DNA from: Paenibacillus sp. 1011MAR3C5
Lineage (GTDB): Bacteria > Bacillota > Bacilli > Paenibacillales > Paenibacillaceae
DNA length: 64,000 nt
Assembly (NCBI RefSeq): GCF_003591485.1
Contig: NZ_QZCF01000003.1
Location: 434,001-498,000 of the forward strand
Reading direction: 5' to 3'
The position numbers and the translations under genes were made by a program. This document shows positions 1 through 7,585 of this stretch, piece after piece. Positions within the stretch are counted from its first letter, which is position 1. Each line of letters starts with the position of its first letter. The notes under the pieces are model-generated. The model had not been told where the DNA came from. It worked only from the letters and a program-made list of their open reading frames with translations, and made no database searches.

Positions 1-1
1 G

Positions 2-349
2 CAGCGCAGCAGCTTGATCGATGTAGCGGAAGCTGTACTGGAGCTGCTGTGGCAGAAGCGAAAGGCTTCACCGAAATACAAAGAAGAGCAGGCCCAGATG
101 TCGGAAGCAATCACGATCCGGGAGCTAGTCCGATTTTTCAGCTCGCGGATGGATGCGGAGCTGGGACGTGAGCTGGACAAATTATCGAAGTGGCTGGAAG
201 CGGCAAGCTTTGGAGCCCCTGGACAGCTAGCCGGTATGCCGAGTTACGAGGAATTACGTACTGTCTGTACGAAGCTATCCGCGTGGAAGGATACCAGGCA
301 TAGCAAGAAGCAAGCTGCGCCTCTACTCCCCGGTGACGCTCAACCATAA
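2..349 (+). CDS. C-terminal part of an unidentified protein (cut by window start)
   Basis: The reading frame is open to the first base of the window, so only the last ~115 codons are seen; the TTG at 14 is probably internal. The protein is helical and charged, with a TIRE..FF..R..ELGREL region followed by a leucine/lysine-rich helix containing EAASFG. This loosely resembles the tail of DUF4129 domains, which end transglutaminase-like membrane proteins often encoded just before guaA in this group; that identification is inference. No signal or membrane segment is visible. A strong terminator follows 9 bases after the stop. Confidence 0.5.
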   Translation, partial: QRSSLIDVAEAVLELLWQKRKASPKYKEEQAQMSEAITIRELVRFFSSRMDAELGRELDKLSKWLEAASFGAPGQLAGMPSYEELRTVCTKLSAWKDTRHSKKQAAPLLPGDAQP

Positions 350-358
350 GCATGTAAG

Positions 359-397
359 ACTGTCTCCTCAAGTTGAATTTGAGGGGACAGTTTTTTT
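359..397 (+). terminator. Rho-independent terminator
   Basis: Arms ACTGTCTCCTCAA and TTTGAGGGGACAGT enclose a short loop and are followed by seven T. It ends the gene cut by the window start and isolates guaA from it. Confidence 0.9.
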
Positions 398-478
398 AGC
401 GTTTGAGGAGGGCTGCAACAAGAGTGGGATTGAACAGATTAGGCATTGTAACTTAAATCATGTCTAGGTGATAGCGTT

Positions 479-678
479 GTCACAAACTACTAAATGTCCA
501 AAATAGGCGTAATGTTCCAAATAACTGTGCTACAAACCGCTAAATGAGCAAAATAACCGAAAAACCTGAAATAACATTGCTACAAACGGCTAAATGAGGC
601 GAATAGGTGAAAGGAACAAAATAGCTGTGCCACAAACCGTTAAAGGAGCGGAAACAGCGAAATGACCGGAGTAGCTGA
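479..678. repeat. Four tandem copies of a degenerate 50-bp repeat
   Basis: Units begin at 479, 529, 579 and 629, exactly 50 bp apart. Each starts with a form of G(C/T)(T/C)ACAAACNGCTAAATG and continues with AAATA-rich sequence. Units differ by several substitutions but not by indels, so the pitch has been kept while the sequence drifted. There is no convincing open reading frame. The array sits between the upstream terminator and the guaA promoter. Confidence 0.8.
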
Positions 679-840
679 AAAGATCGAGTTTCGGACGTGT
701 GGCGACAACCGTACCTCCCCGCCGCGCTCTTAGAGCTGCGTAAGTTACGGAAAAATGTACAAAATAAGGTTGTGTGCCTCGAAATGGAAACTGCGTTCAT
801 ATGATCTGGCAGTTAAACAGAGATGGCAGGGTTTATCGCC

Positions 841-870
841 TTGACTCCCTTGAAGGGCCTTATATATAAT
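841..870 (+). promoter_or_regulatory. guaA promoter (sigma-A type)
   Basis: TTGACT (841-846) and TATAAT (865-870) are separated by 18 bp. A GAGGGAGG ribosome site lies at 884-891, 7 bases before the guaA ATG. I see no purine riboswitch fold in this short leader. Confidence 0.7.
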
Positions 871-898
871 TACTACATCAATTGAGGGAGGCTCGGTA

Positions 899-2437
899 AT
901 GACGAAGCAAAATGAAATGATCGTTGTTCTTGATTTTGGAGGACAATACAACCAGCTGATTGCACGCCGTATTCGCGATTTGGGCGTATACAGCGAGCTG
1001 CTGCCTTACAACACGCCGGTAGAACGGATCCGTGAATTGCAGCCGAAAGGCATTGTGTTCTCGGGAGGACCGGCAAGCGTATACGAACAAAATTCTCCAC
1101 TCGTAGATCCTGCGATTTACGACCTTAACATTCCGATCTTCGGAATCTGCTACGGCATGCAGATGATGTCGCATCAGTTGAACGGAAAAGTCGAGCGCGC
1201 CGGCAAGCGCGAGTACGGCAAAGCGGAAGTGGAATTTGTAGAGGGCAGCCACATCGCTCATGGTCTTGACCGTGTTCAAACGGTATGGATGAGCCATAGC
1301 GATCTGGTTATCGAGCCGCCTGCGGGCTTCAGCGTAGATGCCAGCACGGAGCATGCTCCGATTGCCGGCATGAGCAACGCGGACCGCAAGCTGTACGCGG
1401 TACAATTCCACCCGGAAGTGCGTCACTCCCAGTTCGGCAATGAGATGATCCGCAACTTCCTTTATAACGTTTGCGATTGCGATGGCAATTGGACGATGGA
1501 ATCCTTCATCGAAGATACGATTCAAGATATCCGCAATCAAGTGGGCGACAAGAAAGTGCTTTGCGCGCTTTCCGGCGGCGTAGACTCTTCGGTTGTGGCG
1601 ATCCTGCTTCATAAAGCAATCGGCGACCAGCTTACTTGCATGTTCATTGACCATGGCCTTCTCCGCAAAGGCGAAGCTGAAGGTGTAATGGAAACATTCG
1701 TTGGCAAATTCGATATGAAAGTGCTGAAGATTGATGCGAAAGACCGTTTCCTTGGCAAGCTGAAAGGCGTCGACGATCCGGAGCAAAAACGTAAAATTAT
1801 CGGCAACGAGTTTATTTACGTATTCCAGGAAGAATCGGACAAGCTGGACGATTTCGAATTCCTGGCGCAAGGCACGCTGTACACGGATATCGTAGAGAGC
1901 GGAACAGCGACTGCGCAAACGATCAAATCGCATCACAACGTTGGCGGTTTGCCTGAAGATATTAAGTTCAAGCTGGTTGAGCCGCTTAAGGCTCTGTTCA
2001 AGGACGAGGTTCGCAAAGTAGGCGAGGAGTGCGGACTGCCTGAAGCTATCGTATGGCGTCAGCCGTTCCCGGGTCCGGGTCTAGCGATTCGCGTACTGGG
2101 CGAAGTAACGGATGAAAAACTCGAAATCGTACGCGAATCCGACGCGATTCTGCGTGACGAGATTGCCAAGGCGGGACTTGACCGCGAGATCTGGCAATAC
2201 TTCACAGCTTTGCCGAACATGAAGAGCGTTGGCGTTATGGGCGATGCTCGTACGTATTCCTACACAGTAGGCATCCGCGCCGTTACGTCCATCGACGGCA
2301 TGACCGCCGACTGGGCGCGTATCCCTTGGGATGTGCTGGAGAAAATCTCCGTTCGTATCGTCAACGAAGTCGACAACGTGAACCGTATCGTGTATGACGT
2401 AACGTCGAAGCCGCCAGCAACAATCGAGTGGGAATAG
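899..2437 (+). CDS. guaA: GMP synthase (glutamine-hydrolysing)
   Basis: Converts XMP, glutamine and ATP to GMP, the last step of guanylate synthesis, in the cytoplasm. The 512-residue length is normal. The N-terminal class I glutamine amidotransferase domain has FSGGPAS near 54-60, the nucleophile Cys84 in GICYGMQ, and His171/Glu173 in FHPEV. The ATP-pyrophosphatase domain has the P-loop SGGVDSS at 225-231, and the C-terminal dimerisation domain ends in [15 protein letters not shown]. It has its own promoter and terminator, so it is monocistronic and apart from the pur operon at 26.9 kb. The last ~50 codons recur in diverged form at 3019-3160. Confidence 0.98.
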   Translation: MTKQNEMIVVLDFGGQYNQLIARRIRDLGVYSELLPYNTPVERIRELQPKGIVFSGGPASVYEQNSPLVDPAIYDLNIPIFGICYGMQMMSHQLNGKVERAGKREYGKAEVEFVEGSHIAHGLDRVQTVWMSHSDLVIEPPAGFSVDASTEHAPIAGMSNADRKLYAVQFHPEVRHSQFGNEMIRNFLYNVCDCDGNWTMESFIEDTIQDIRNQVGDKKVLCALSGGVDSSVVAILLHKAIGDQLTCMFIDHGLLRKGEAEGVMETFVGKFDMKVLKIDAKDRFLGKLKGVDDPEQKRKIIGNEFIYVFQEESDKLDDFEFLAQGTLYTDIVESGTATAQTIKSHHNVGGLPEDIKFKLVEPLKALFKDEVRKVGEECGLPEAIVWRQPFPGPGLAIRVLGEVTDEKLEIVRESDAILRDEIAKAGLDREIWQYFTALPNMKSVGVMGDARTYSYTVGIRAVTSIDGMTADWARIPWDVLEKISVRIVNEVDNVNRIVYDVTSKPPATIEWE

Positions 2438-2542
2438 GACTGGATGAATCTGTGCTATAAATTACCCGGAAGCCGATTTATCAGGTTTTCAGCGATAATG
2501 ACATTGGAACTCCATGTACATCTGCAACAATAGAGTGCAATA

Positions 2543-2593
2543 AAATACTCTCTTTTATCTGCGTTATTTAGCAAATAAAAGGGAGTATTTTTT
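2543..2593 (+). terminator. guaA terminator
   Basis: AATACTCTCTTTTAT pairs with ATAAAAGGGAGTATT around a short loop, followed by T residues. A close relative of this hairpin recurs at 3574-3619. Confidence 0.85.
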
Positions 2594-2770
2594 ATGACCA
2601 AATTCAACACTATATTGAAGAATTAAAGAGTGTTAAAATATTATTGTTGAATTCAATTTCTAGGGGATTATGTCTCAAGGTTACCAGCATCGTATATAAA
2701 TAGGGCTTGCGGATGAGCTCTTGGGTTAACTAAAAATCATTAAAAGAGTAACAACTAAGGAGTGTGCATC

Positions 2771-2863
2771 ATGGATTCGGTATTATTTATTGCAGGTTGG
2801 GCTATAGTTGGAATTTGTATAGGAGGAATAATTGTGGTTTTGAAAAATAGACCTAAGAAGTGA
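2771..2863 (+). CDS. Small single-pass membrane peptide (30 aa)
   Basis: An ATG follows an excellent AAGGAGTG ribosome site (2757-2764) by 6 bases and opens a 30-residue peptide. It has one hydrophobic helix at about residues 4-24 with glycines (GICIGGIIVV) and a basic C-terminal tail (KNRPKK), so a single-pass topology with a cytoplasmic tail is likely. It lies inside the interval between guaA and the duplicated guaA fragment and may be leftover cargo of an integrated element. No family is recognised; type I toxins and small membrane regulators share this architecture, but nothing here proves a role. Confidence 0.55.
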   Translation: MDSVLFIAGWAIVGICIGGIIVVLKNRPKK

Positions 2864-3018
2864 GTTAATAAAAAGATCAGATTTTAAATAGTGATCAGTT
2901 GGGCAAGATATTTTGCTTATCCTAATTGCCACAACCAAAATAAAGAGCCTCTTCTGAATGCAGATAAAAAACTTATTGTTCAAGCTGCTAGTTCCAAGAA
3001 GTCCTTACCCATTCGTAG

Positions 3019-3160
3019 GTATTCCTACACGAAAGGCATACGTGCCGTAACATCCATCGATGGGATGACAGCGGACTGGGCTCGTATTCCTTGGGAAGTG
3101 CTGGAGAAAATCGCTGATCGTATCGTCAACGAAGTCTACAACGTTAACCGTATCGTCTAC
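3019..3160 (+). pseudogene. Diverged duplicate of the guaA 3' region
   Basis: About 142 bp match guaA 2254-2395 (codons ~452-499) at roughly 85% by hand count. Most differences are at third codon positions, so the protein stays nearly the same ([24 protein letters not shown]). The match stops before the last ~13 codons of GuaA and goes into unrelated sequence. The surrounding 99-codon frame (2891-3190) is an accidental continuation. The divergence suggests the copy came from another strain or species, as expected when an element that carries a replacement guaA end integrates there and then decays. Confidence 0.8.
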
Positions 3161-3426
3161 TTGTCAAACCAAAGTAACGGACTTATATAAATTAAAAAGT
3201 ATCGGTTTCTTAAATCAGTACATATTTTATTGATATTCAATAAGCCTCGATGGCTTCTTTTCTTGCTTGGATATGCAGGAAGTGGTGTTTTGATCCTTGT
3301 CTGACCTCATTTTCAGTGGCTGAAGCTCTCATATATTTTTCAACTATCGTCATGATGTGCGATTATTCGACATGGCATCCATGCTAATATGGAATTGTAT
3401 CCATTTTAAGGGAAGGGGAAGGTCTT
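3161..3426. other. Intergenic stretch with no recognised gene
   Basis: AT-rich sequence after the guaA fragment. I see no convincing open frame, tRNA or terminator; it is probably decayed sequence of the same insertion. Confidence 0.4.
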
Positions 3427-3552
3427 GTGAATCTTAAGGATCTCCATTTATTGATCTTGCTTCCGGGTCCAAAATGTCCTGTCCTCATGCATTCAATAGT
3501 TGAAAAAGAAACGAAACGGAAGAAGACAGGATTCTTTAAAAGAAAGCGTTAA
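3427..3552 (+). CDS. Possible small basic protein (41 aa), uncertain
   Basis: A GTG codon follows a purine-rich AAGGGAAGGGGAAGG stretch and opens 41 codons. The product has a short hydrophobic start (LHLLILLPGPKCPVL) and a strongly basic end (KETKRKKTGFFKRKR). It is followed 22 bases later by a terminator. It lies in the putatively decayed region after the guaA duplicate. No homologue is recognised and it could be chance. Confidence 0.2.
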   Translation: MNLKDLHLLILLPGPKCPVLMHSIVEKETKRKKTGFFKRKR

Positions 3553-3573
3553 ACCTAATTCCGTTTCATTATG

Positions 3574-3619
3574 ACTCTCTTTCTATTTGCGTTGTTTGCA
3601 AATTGAGGGGAGTTTTTTT
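3574..3619 (+). terminator. Second guaA-like terminator
   Basis: ACTCTCTTTCTATTTGC pairs with GCAAATTGAGGGGAGT around a short loop, followed by seven T. Arms and loop resemble the guaA terminator at 2543-2593, so the duplicated segment probably included the terminator as well as the coding end. Confidence 0.75.
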
Positions 3620-3718
3620 GTGATTGACGGATATGGCACTCCCATCAATTAGATCGTAATACCAAACCTCTGCTATAATGAACAATAATTGCAGGCATAC
3701 TAACAGGAGGCCCCATCC

Positions 3719-4570
3719 ATGAAGCTGTCACCACCCGTCGTCCGGGACCATATTGATTTGCCGCACGGTTTTCCGATCCTTGTGTCGCAGACCGAAGGCG
3801 TAAGCCCGCCGTTTCAACGGCTGCATTGGCATACTCCGCTGGAGATTAATTTCATCTATAGGGGAAGCGGATATTATCTGATCAATGGCGGCCGATACGA
3901 CTTCCGGGAGGGAGATATTGTTCTCATCAATTCCAACGATCTGCACCGGGCGGTGGAGACGGAATCGCTGGTGATGGGCATCGTCATGTTCGATCCTTCC
4001 TACCTGGCATTGGAGCAGAGGTACGATACAGAGCTGCTGGTTCCATTCCGCGAGATGGGCTTTCGATTCGATAATGTGCTTGACAGGGATCATCCCCAGC
4101 TCGTAAAGCTGTGGTCGCTGCTGGCAGAGATGCGAGAGGAATATTTGCGCAAGGAGCCGCATTACGAAGCGGTCGTTCGCGCTCAGCTGGTCCGATTTCT
4201 TGCGTATGTGAACCGGTATTTCTCCAAGGATTCCGGCAATGGCTCGCTTCATGCGAGAGGCACGGAGACTATTCGGAACGTGCTGCATGAATTGGAGGAG
4301 CGGATGGAGCATCCGTGGACGCTGAAGGAGCTGTCCGATCGCGCGCATTTGAGCACCTCAAGGTTCAGCTCGTTATTTACCCAAGTTGTCGGAACATCGC
4401 CTATGGATTATTTGATCCAGCTGAGGCTATCGAAAGCCGTAGAGCTGATCGAGACAACCGACGGGAAGATTATTGATATCGCATCGGAATGCGGATTCCG
4501 CAATTTGTCGAATTTCAACCGTTTGTTCAAGCAGCATATTGGCAAGCTTCCTTCCGAGCTGCGAGCGTAA
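3719..4570 (+). CDS. AraC-family transcriptional regulator with cupin sensor domain
   Basis: A 283-residue cytoplasmic DNA-binding regulator. The N-terminal half is an AraC-type cupin (HWHTPLEINFIYRGSG, then GDIVLINSNDLH at about 40-80) that usually binds a sugar. Residues ~185-283 hold two helix-turn-helix units, including WTLKELSDRAHLSTSRFSSLF and IIDIASECGFRNLSNFNRLFK. The ATG follows an AGGAGG site by 8 bases. It lies just upstream of a sugar kinase and a family 4 glycosidase in the same direction and probably controls them, although a terminator separates it from the kinase. The inducer is unknown. Confidence 0.9.
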   Translation: MKLSPPVVRDHIDLPHGFPILVSQTEGVSPPFQRLHWHTPLEINFIYRGSGYYLINGGRYDFREGDIVLINSNDLHRAVETESLVMGIVMFDPSYLALEQRYDTELLVPFREMGFRFDNVLDRDHPQLVKLWSLLAEMREEYLRKEPHYEAVVRAQLVRFLAYVNRYFSKDSGNGSLHARGTETIRNVLHELEERMEHPWTLKELSDRAHLSTSRFSSLFTQVVGTSPMDYLIQLRLSKAVELIETTDGKIIDIASECGFRNLSNFNRLFKQHIGKLPSELRA

Positions 4571-4589
4571 AACAGTAAAATAGTATTAT

Positions 4590-4626
4590 AACATCGTTCT
4601 TTCTTATTAGAGAGACGGTGTTTTTT
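4590..4626 (+). terminator. Terminator after the AraC-type gene
   Basis: ACATCGTTCTTTC pairs with GAGAGACGGTGT (with G-T pairs), followed by six T. Confidence 0.7.
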
Positions 4627-4692
4627 GTTTTATGATGAATACATCAAGACAAGAAAGCATACGAAGTCCAAGTTATGGAATAGCTAAGGAGC

Positions 4693-5664
4693 GTGGAACC
4701 TATCATTTTTCTTGGTATAGACGCAGGAGGCACCAAGACGCATGCCTTGCTGGTAGATGAGAACGGGAAGGTGCTGGGACAAGGCCTTAGCGGCAACGGC
4801 AACCACCAAACAGCATTCGAACAGGCGCGCACCAATATCGAATCCGCCTGCAATGCAGCATTGAATGAAGCCGGTATTACGAAGGAGCAAGTAACGTACG
4901 CGTACTTCGGCCTTGCCGGTGCGGACCGTGAACCGGATTACGCGATTTTAAGACCGATGATTGCTTCACTCGGGTATGATAGACATGCAATTGCTTGCGA
5001 TACGATGATCGGCATGAGAGCCGGCACACGCCGCTCGTACGGCGCGGTTATTATTAGCGGGACAGGGTTCAACTCCGCAGCGCGCAACGCGAAGGGCGAG
5101 GAATTGCAATACGGCGGCTTTGGCTACTTGTTCGGCGACGGACATGGCTCGGGCTCCGATCTGGCTGTACATGCATTCCGCACGGCAATCAGAAGCTGGG
5201 AAGGACGCGAGGAATATTCCATCCTGACGAAGCTGGTGCCTGAGAAGCTTGGTTATGCTTCGGTACAGGCGATGTATGACGACGCGCTGGACAACGGCAA
5301 GCGCCCGCCGAGGGATCTGGGGAAGCTGATGTTTGAAGCGGCCAGCCAAGGCGACGCGGTTGCGATTCGCATTCTGCGCGAAGCTGGCTTCGAGCATGCC
5401 AATGCGGTCAATGCGTTAATCAAACGTCTCGGCATGCAGGAGGATACGTTCGATGTTGTGCTGATAGGCAGCGTCATGTCGCGCGGCAGCTCGCCGCATA
5501 TGGTTGACGCGATCAAGGAAGCGGTAGCCAAGACGGCTCCGAATGCAAGTGTAGTAAGGCTGGCTGTTGATCCTGTTATCGGCGCAGTTATGAGCGCAAT
5601 GGATAACAGCGGCATTGAGATTGACGCCGCAACAGATGCAGCACTAAGAAGCATTACTTTTTAA
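4693..5664 (+). CDS. BadF/BadG-type ATPase, probable N-acetylglucosamine kinase
   Basis: A 323-residue cytoplasmic kinase of the ASKHA fold. The phosphate-1 motif GIDAGGTKTHAL is at ~8-19, the second phosphate loop ISGTGFNSAA at ~119-128, followed by GGFGYLFGDGHGSG, typical of GlcNAc/glucosamine kinases. It probably phosphorylates an amino sugar or N-acetyl sugar to its 6-phosphate. The only standard in-frame start is GTG at 4693, but AAGGAG ends just one base before it, an unusually tight spacing; initiation slightly downstream at a non-standard codon (ATC 4702 or ATT 4705) is possible. The next gene is a glycosidase acting on 6-phospho sugars, which fits one catabolic unit. The exact substrate is unproven. 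Confidence 0.85.
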   Translation: MEPIIFLGIDAGGTKTHALLVDENGKVLGQGLSGNGNHQTAFEQARTNIESACNAALNEAGITKEQVTYAYFGLAGADREPDYAILRPMIASLGYDRHAIACDTMIGMRAGTRRSYGAVIISGTGFNSAARNAKGEELQYGGFGYLFGDGHGSGSDLAVHAFRTAIRSWEGREEYSILTKLVPEKLGYASVQAMYDDALDNGKRPPRDLGKLMFEAASQGDAVAIRILREAGFEHANAVNALIKRLGMQEDTFDVVLIGSVMSRGSSPHMVDAIKEAVAKTAPNASVVRLAVDPVIGAVMSAMDNSGIEIDAATDAALRSITF

Positions 5665-5726
5665 TTCAAATGTACTTATAGAAGTCATGCACGCAAACCA
5701 TAACATTAAGGGAGGCAATACCTGAT

Positions 5727-7034
5727 ATGTCTAACAAAAAAGCGTTGAAAATCGCCGTTATTGGCGGAGGTTCTTCTTACACACCGGAAATCGTAGAGGG
5801 GTTTATCAAGCGTTACGATGAGATGCCTGTACGCGAGCTATGGCTTGTCGATATCGAAAAAGGCAAGCATAAGCTTGAAATTGTAGGCGATTTGGCAAAA
5901 CGTATGGTCCAGCAGGCTGGCCTGCCGATCGAAGTTCACCTGACGCTTGACCGCCGCGAAGCGATTGCCGGCGCAGACTTCATCACTACCCAAATGCGTG
6001 TCGGCTTGCTGGAAGCAAGAAAACGCGATGAGCATATTCCGATCACGCACGGTGTAATCGGCCAAGAAACAACTGGCCCGGGCGGCATGTTCAAAGCGCT
6101 TCGTACCGTTCCGGTTATTCTCGATATCTGTAAGGACATCGAGGAGCTGGCTCCGGATGCATGGCTGTTTAACTTCACGAACCCGGCAGGTATCGTAACG
6201 GAAGCCGTTCAGAAATACAGCAAAGTCAAAACAGTGGGTCTGTGCAATTCGCCGATCAACTTCTACAAGTTCCTGGCGAAGGAATACGGTGTAACCGAGC
6301 GCGAGGTATTGCCGGAATTCGTGGGCATCAATCACTTGCACTGGGTAACGGCTGCCTATGTGAATGGCGAAGACAAGCTGCCTGAACTCATTGGCAAAGG
6401 ACGTGAGTATACGGCTTCCAACGTTACAGCGTTTGACTGGGATGCTGACTTCCTGAGCTCGCTGGGTGCGATCCCAACGTACTATCTGCGTTACTTCTAC
6501 ATGACCGACAAGATGCTGGAGGACATGAAGGCCTCGATGGAGAAAAACGGTACGCGTGCCGATGTGGTTAGCCGTGTCGAATCCGAGCTGTTCGAGCTGT
6601 ACAAGGACGTTAATCTGAAGGAAAAGCCGAAGCAGCTGGAGCAACGCGGCGGCGCTTACTATTCCGAAGCAGCGGTTAACCTGATGTATTCCCTCTATAC
6701 GGACAAACGCGACATCCAGACGCTGAATGTTCGCAACGGCAACATTATCGACTTCTTGCCTGAGGATGCAAGCATCGAGGTTAACTGTGTCGTAACGGCG
6801 CAAGGACCAATCCCGATTCCGCTGCAAAACGTGCCTGCGCATGTGACAGGTCTGCTGCATGCTGTGAAGACGTATGAGTCCCTGACCATCGAAGCGGCTA
6901 TCTCCGGCGACAAAGGCATTGCGCTGCAAGCATTGGTTCACCATCCGCTTGTACCAAGCGTATCCGTAGCGAAAACGCTGCTGGAAGAGATGCTGGAGGC
7001 CAACAAAGAATACTTGCCTAACTTCTTCAAATAA
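5727..7034 (+). CDS. Glycoside hydrolase family 4, 6-phospho-beta-glucosidase type
   Basis: 435 residues, normal for family 4. These enzymes cleave 6-phosphoglycosides by an NAD+ and Mn2+ dependent redox mechanism. The N-terminus is a Rossmann fold (KIAVIGGGSSYTPEI). TTGPGGMFKALRT, NFTNPAGIVTEA, the metal-binding CNSP and GINHLHW are the family motifs in order. The GGGSSYTPE form is typical of 6-phospho-beta-glucosidases (LicH/CelF type) rather than alpha-glucosidases. A GGGAGG site precedes the ATG. It probably forms a unit with the upstream kinase and AraC-type regulator for uptake and breakdown of a beta-linked disaccharide; no transporter is in this cluster. Confidence 0.93.
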   Translation: MSNKKALKIAVIGGGSSYTPEIVEGFIKRYDEMPVRELWLVDIEKGKHKLEIVGDLAKRMVQQAGLPIEVHLTLDRREAIAGADFITTQMRVGLLEARKRDEHIPITHGVIGQETTGPGGMFKALRTVPVILDICKDIEELAPDAWLFNFTNPAGIVTEAVQKYSKVKTVGLCNSPINFYKFLAKEYGVTEREVLPEFVGINHLHWVTAAYVNGEDKLPELIGKGREYTASNVTAFDWDADFLSSLGAIPTYYLRYFYMTDKMLEDMKASMEKNGTRADVVSRVESELFELYKDVNLKEKPKQLEQRGGAYYSEAAVNLMYSLYTDKRDIQTLNVRNGNIIDFLPEDASIEVNCVVTAQGPIPIPLQNVPAHVTGLLHAVKTYESLTIEAAISGDKGIALQALVHHPLVPSVSVAKTLLEEMLEANKEYLPNFFK

Positions 7035-7050
7035 GATCAGACAGTCATTG

Positions 7051-7088
7051 AAAAGGCATAACCCTGCGGGGTTATGCCTTTTTTTTTG
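7051..7088 (+). terminator. Terminator after the family 4 glycosidase
   Basis: AAAAGGCATAACCC and GGGTTATGCCTTTT arms with a short loop run into nine T; very strong. Confidence 0.95.
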
Positions 7089-7118
7089 TTATTTACGGCT
7101 TATTGGGGAAAATGAGTA

Positions 7119-7147
7119 TTGCGTATACTCGTTATAGTTGTTATACT
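7119..7147 (+). promoter_or_regulatory. Promoter of the GntR/YtrA-type regulator operon
   Basis: TTGCGT (7119-7124) and TATACT (7142-7147) are 17 bp apart. The -10 overlaps the inverted repeat at 7139-7159. Confidence 0.55.
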
Positions 7148-7159
7148 TGATATATAACA
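7139..7159. promoter_or_regulatory. Inverted repeat, probable autoregulatory operator
   Basis: TGTTATA (7139-7145) and TATAACA (7153-7159) are perfect 7-bp arms around a 7-bp spacer. The repeat covers the -10 region and lies just upstream of the GntR-type gene. Regulators of this subfamily commonly repress their own operon, so this is the likely binding site; binding is inferred. Confidence 0.5.
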
Positions 7160-7184
7160 GACAAATAATTGAGGTGATGAGACA

Positions 7185-7583
7185 TTGCTGCTCGATATCG
7201 ATCTCCAATCGGAGACGCCAATCTATACTCAGCTGGTTAACGGCATTATTGAAGGCATAGCAAGAGGACAGCTGCTCCCCGGAGAAGCGCTGCCCTCGGT
7301 GCGATCGCTCGCTGCCGATCTTGGCATTAACCTGCATACGGTCAATAAGGCCTACCATCTGCTCAAGCAAGAAGGGTACGTACAGATCAATCGGAAGCAA
7401 GGCGTCGTTATTGAGCCGGATGCGTTCCCGCCTGCTGACGAAGCATTCAAGGAACGGCTTGCCCGGCAGCTTCGGCCGCTGCTCGCGGATGCGATCTGCA
7501 GGGGGATGTCGAAGGAAGAGCTCGATGCCGTATGCTCGGCTGTATACGATGATATGAGATCCAATGAACTGGGAGGCGGATAA
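7185..7583 (+). CDS. GntR-family transcriptional regulator, YtrA subfamily
   Basis: A 132-residue repressor-type protein. Residues ~1-75 are the winged helix of the GntR family (IYTQLVNGIIEGIARGQLLPGEALPSVR, then LGINLHTVNKAYHLLKQEGYV). The rest is the short helical dimerisation tail of the YtrA class, with no large ligand domain. The start is TTG 7185, placed 5 bases after GAGGTGATG; the nearby ATG and GTG are out of frame. It is followed after 2 bases by a membrane protein gene, so the two are co-transcribed. The ligand is unknown; members often respond to cell-envelope stress or antibiotics. Confidence 0.92.
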   Translation: MLLDIDLQSETPIYTQLVNGIIEGIARGQLLPGEALPSVRSLAADLGINLHTVNKAYHLLKQEGYVQINRKQGVVIEPDAFPPADEAFKERLARQLRPLLADAICRGMSKEELDAVCSAVYDDMRSNELGGG

Positions 7584-7585
7584 AG

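Noticed and set aside
700..898. Purine riboswitch before guaA
   Set aside because: The leader lacks the paired P1 and the TCTAC core seen in the two real aptamers of this window.
878..1936. 352-codon minus-strand frame opposite guaA
   Set aside because: Antisense shadow of a highly biased coding sequence; guaA is certain on the other strand.
2891..3190. 99-codon frame containing GuaA-like sequence as a real gene
   Set aside because: Only the guaA-derived part has similarity; the flanks are unrelated, no start site is convincing, and the GuaA C-terminus is missing.
5838..6944. 368-codon minus-strand frame opposite the family 4 glycosidase
   Set aside because: Antisense shadow with no recognisable domain; the plus-strand gene is certain.
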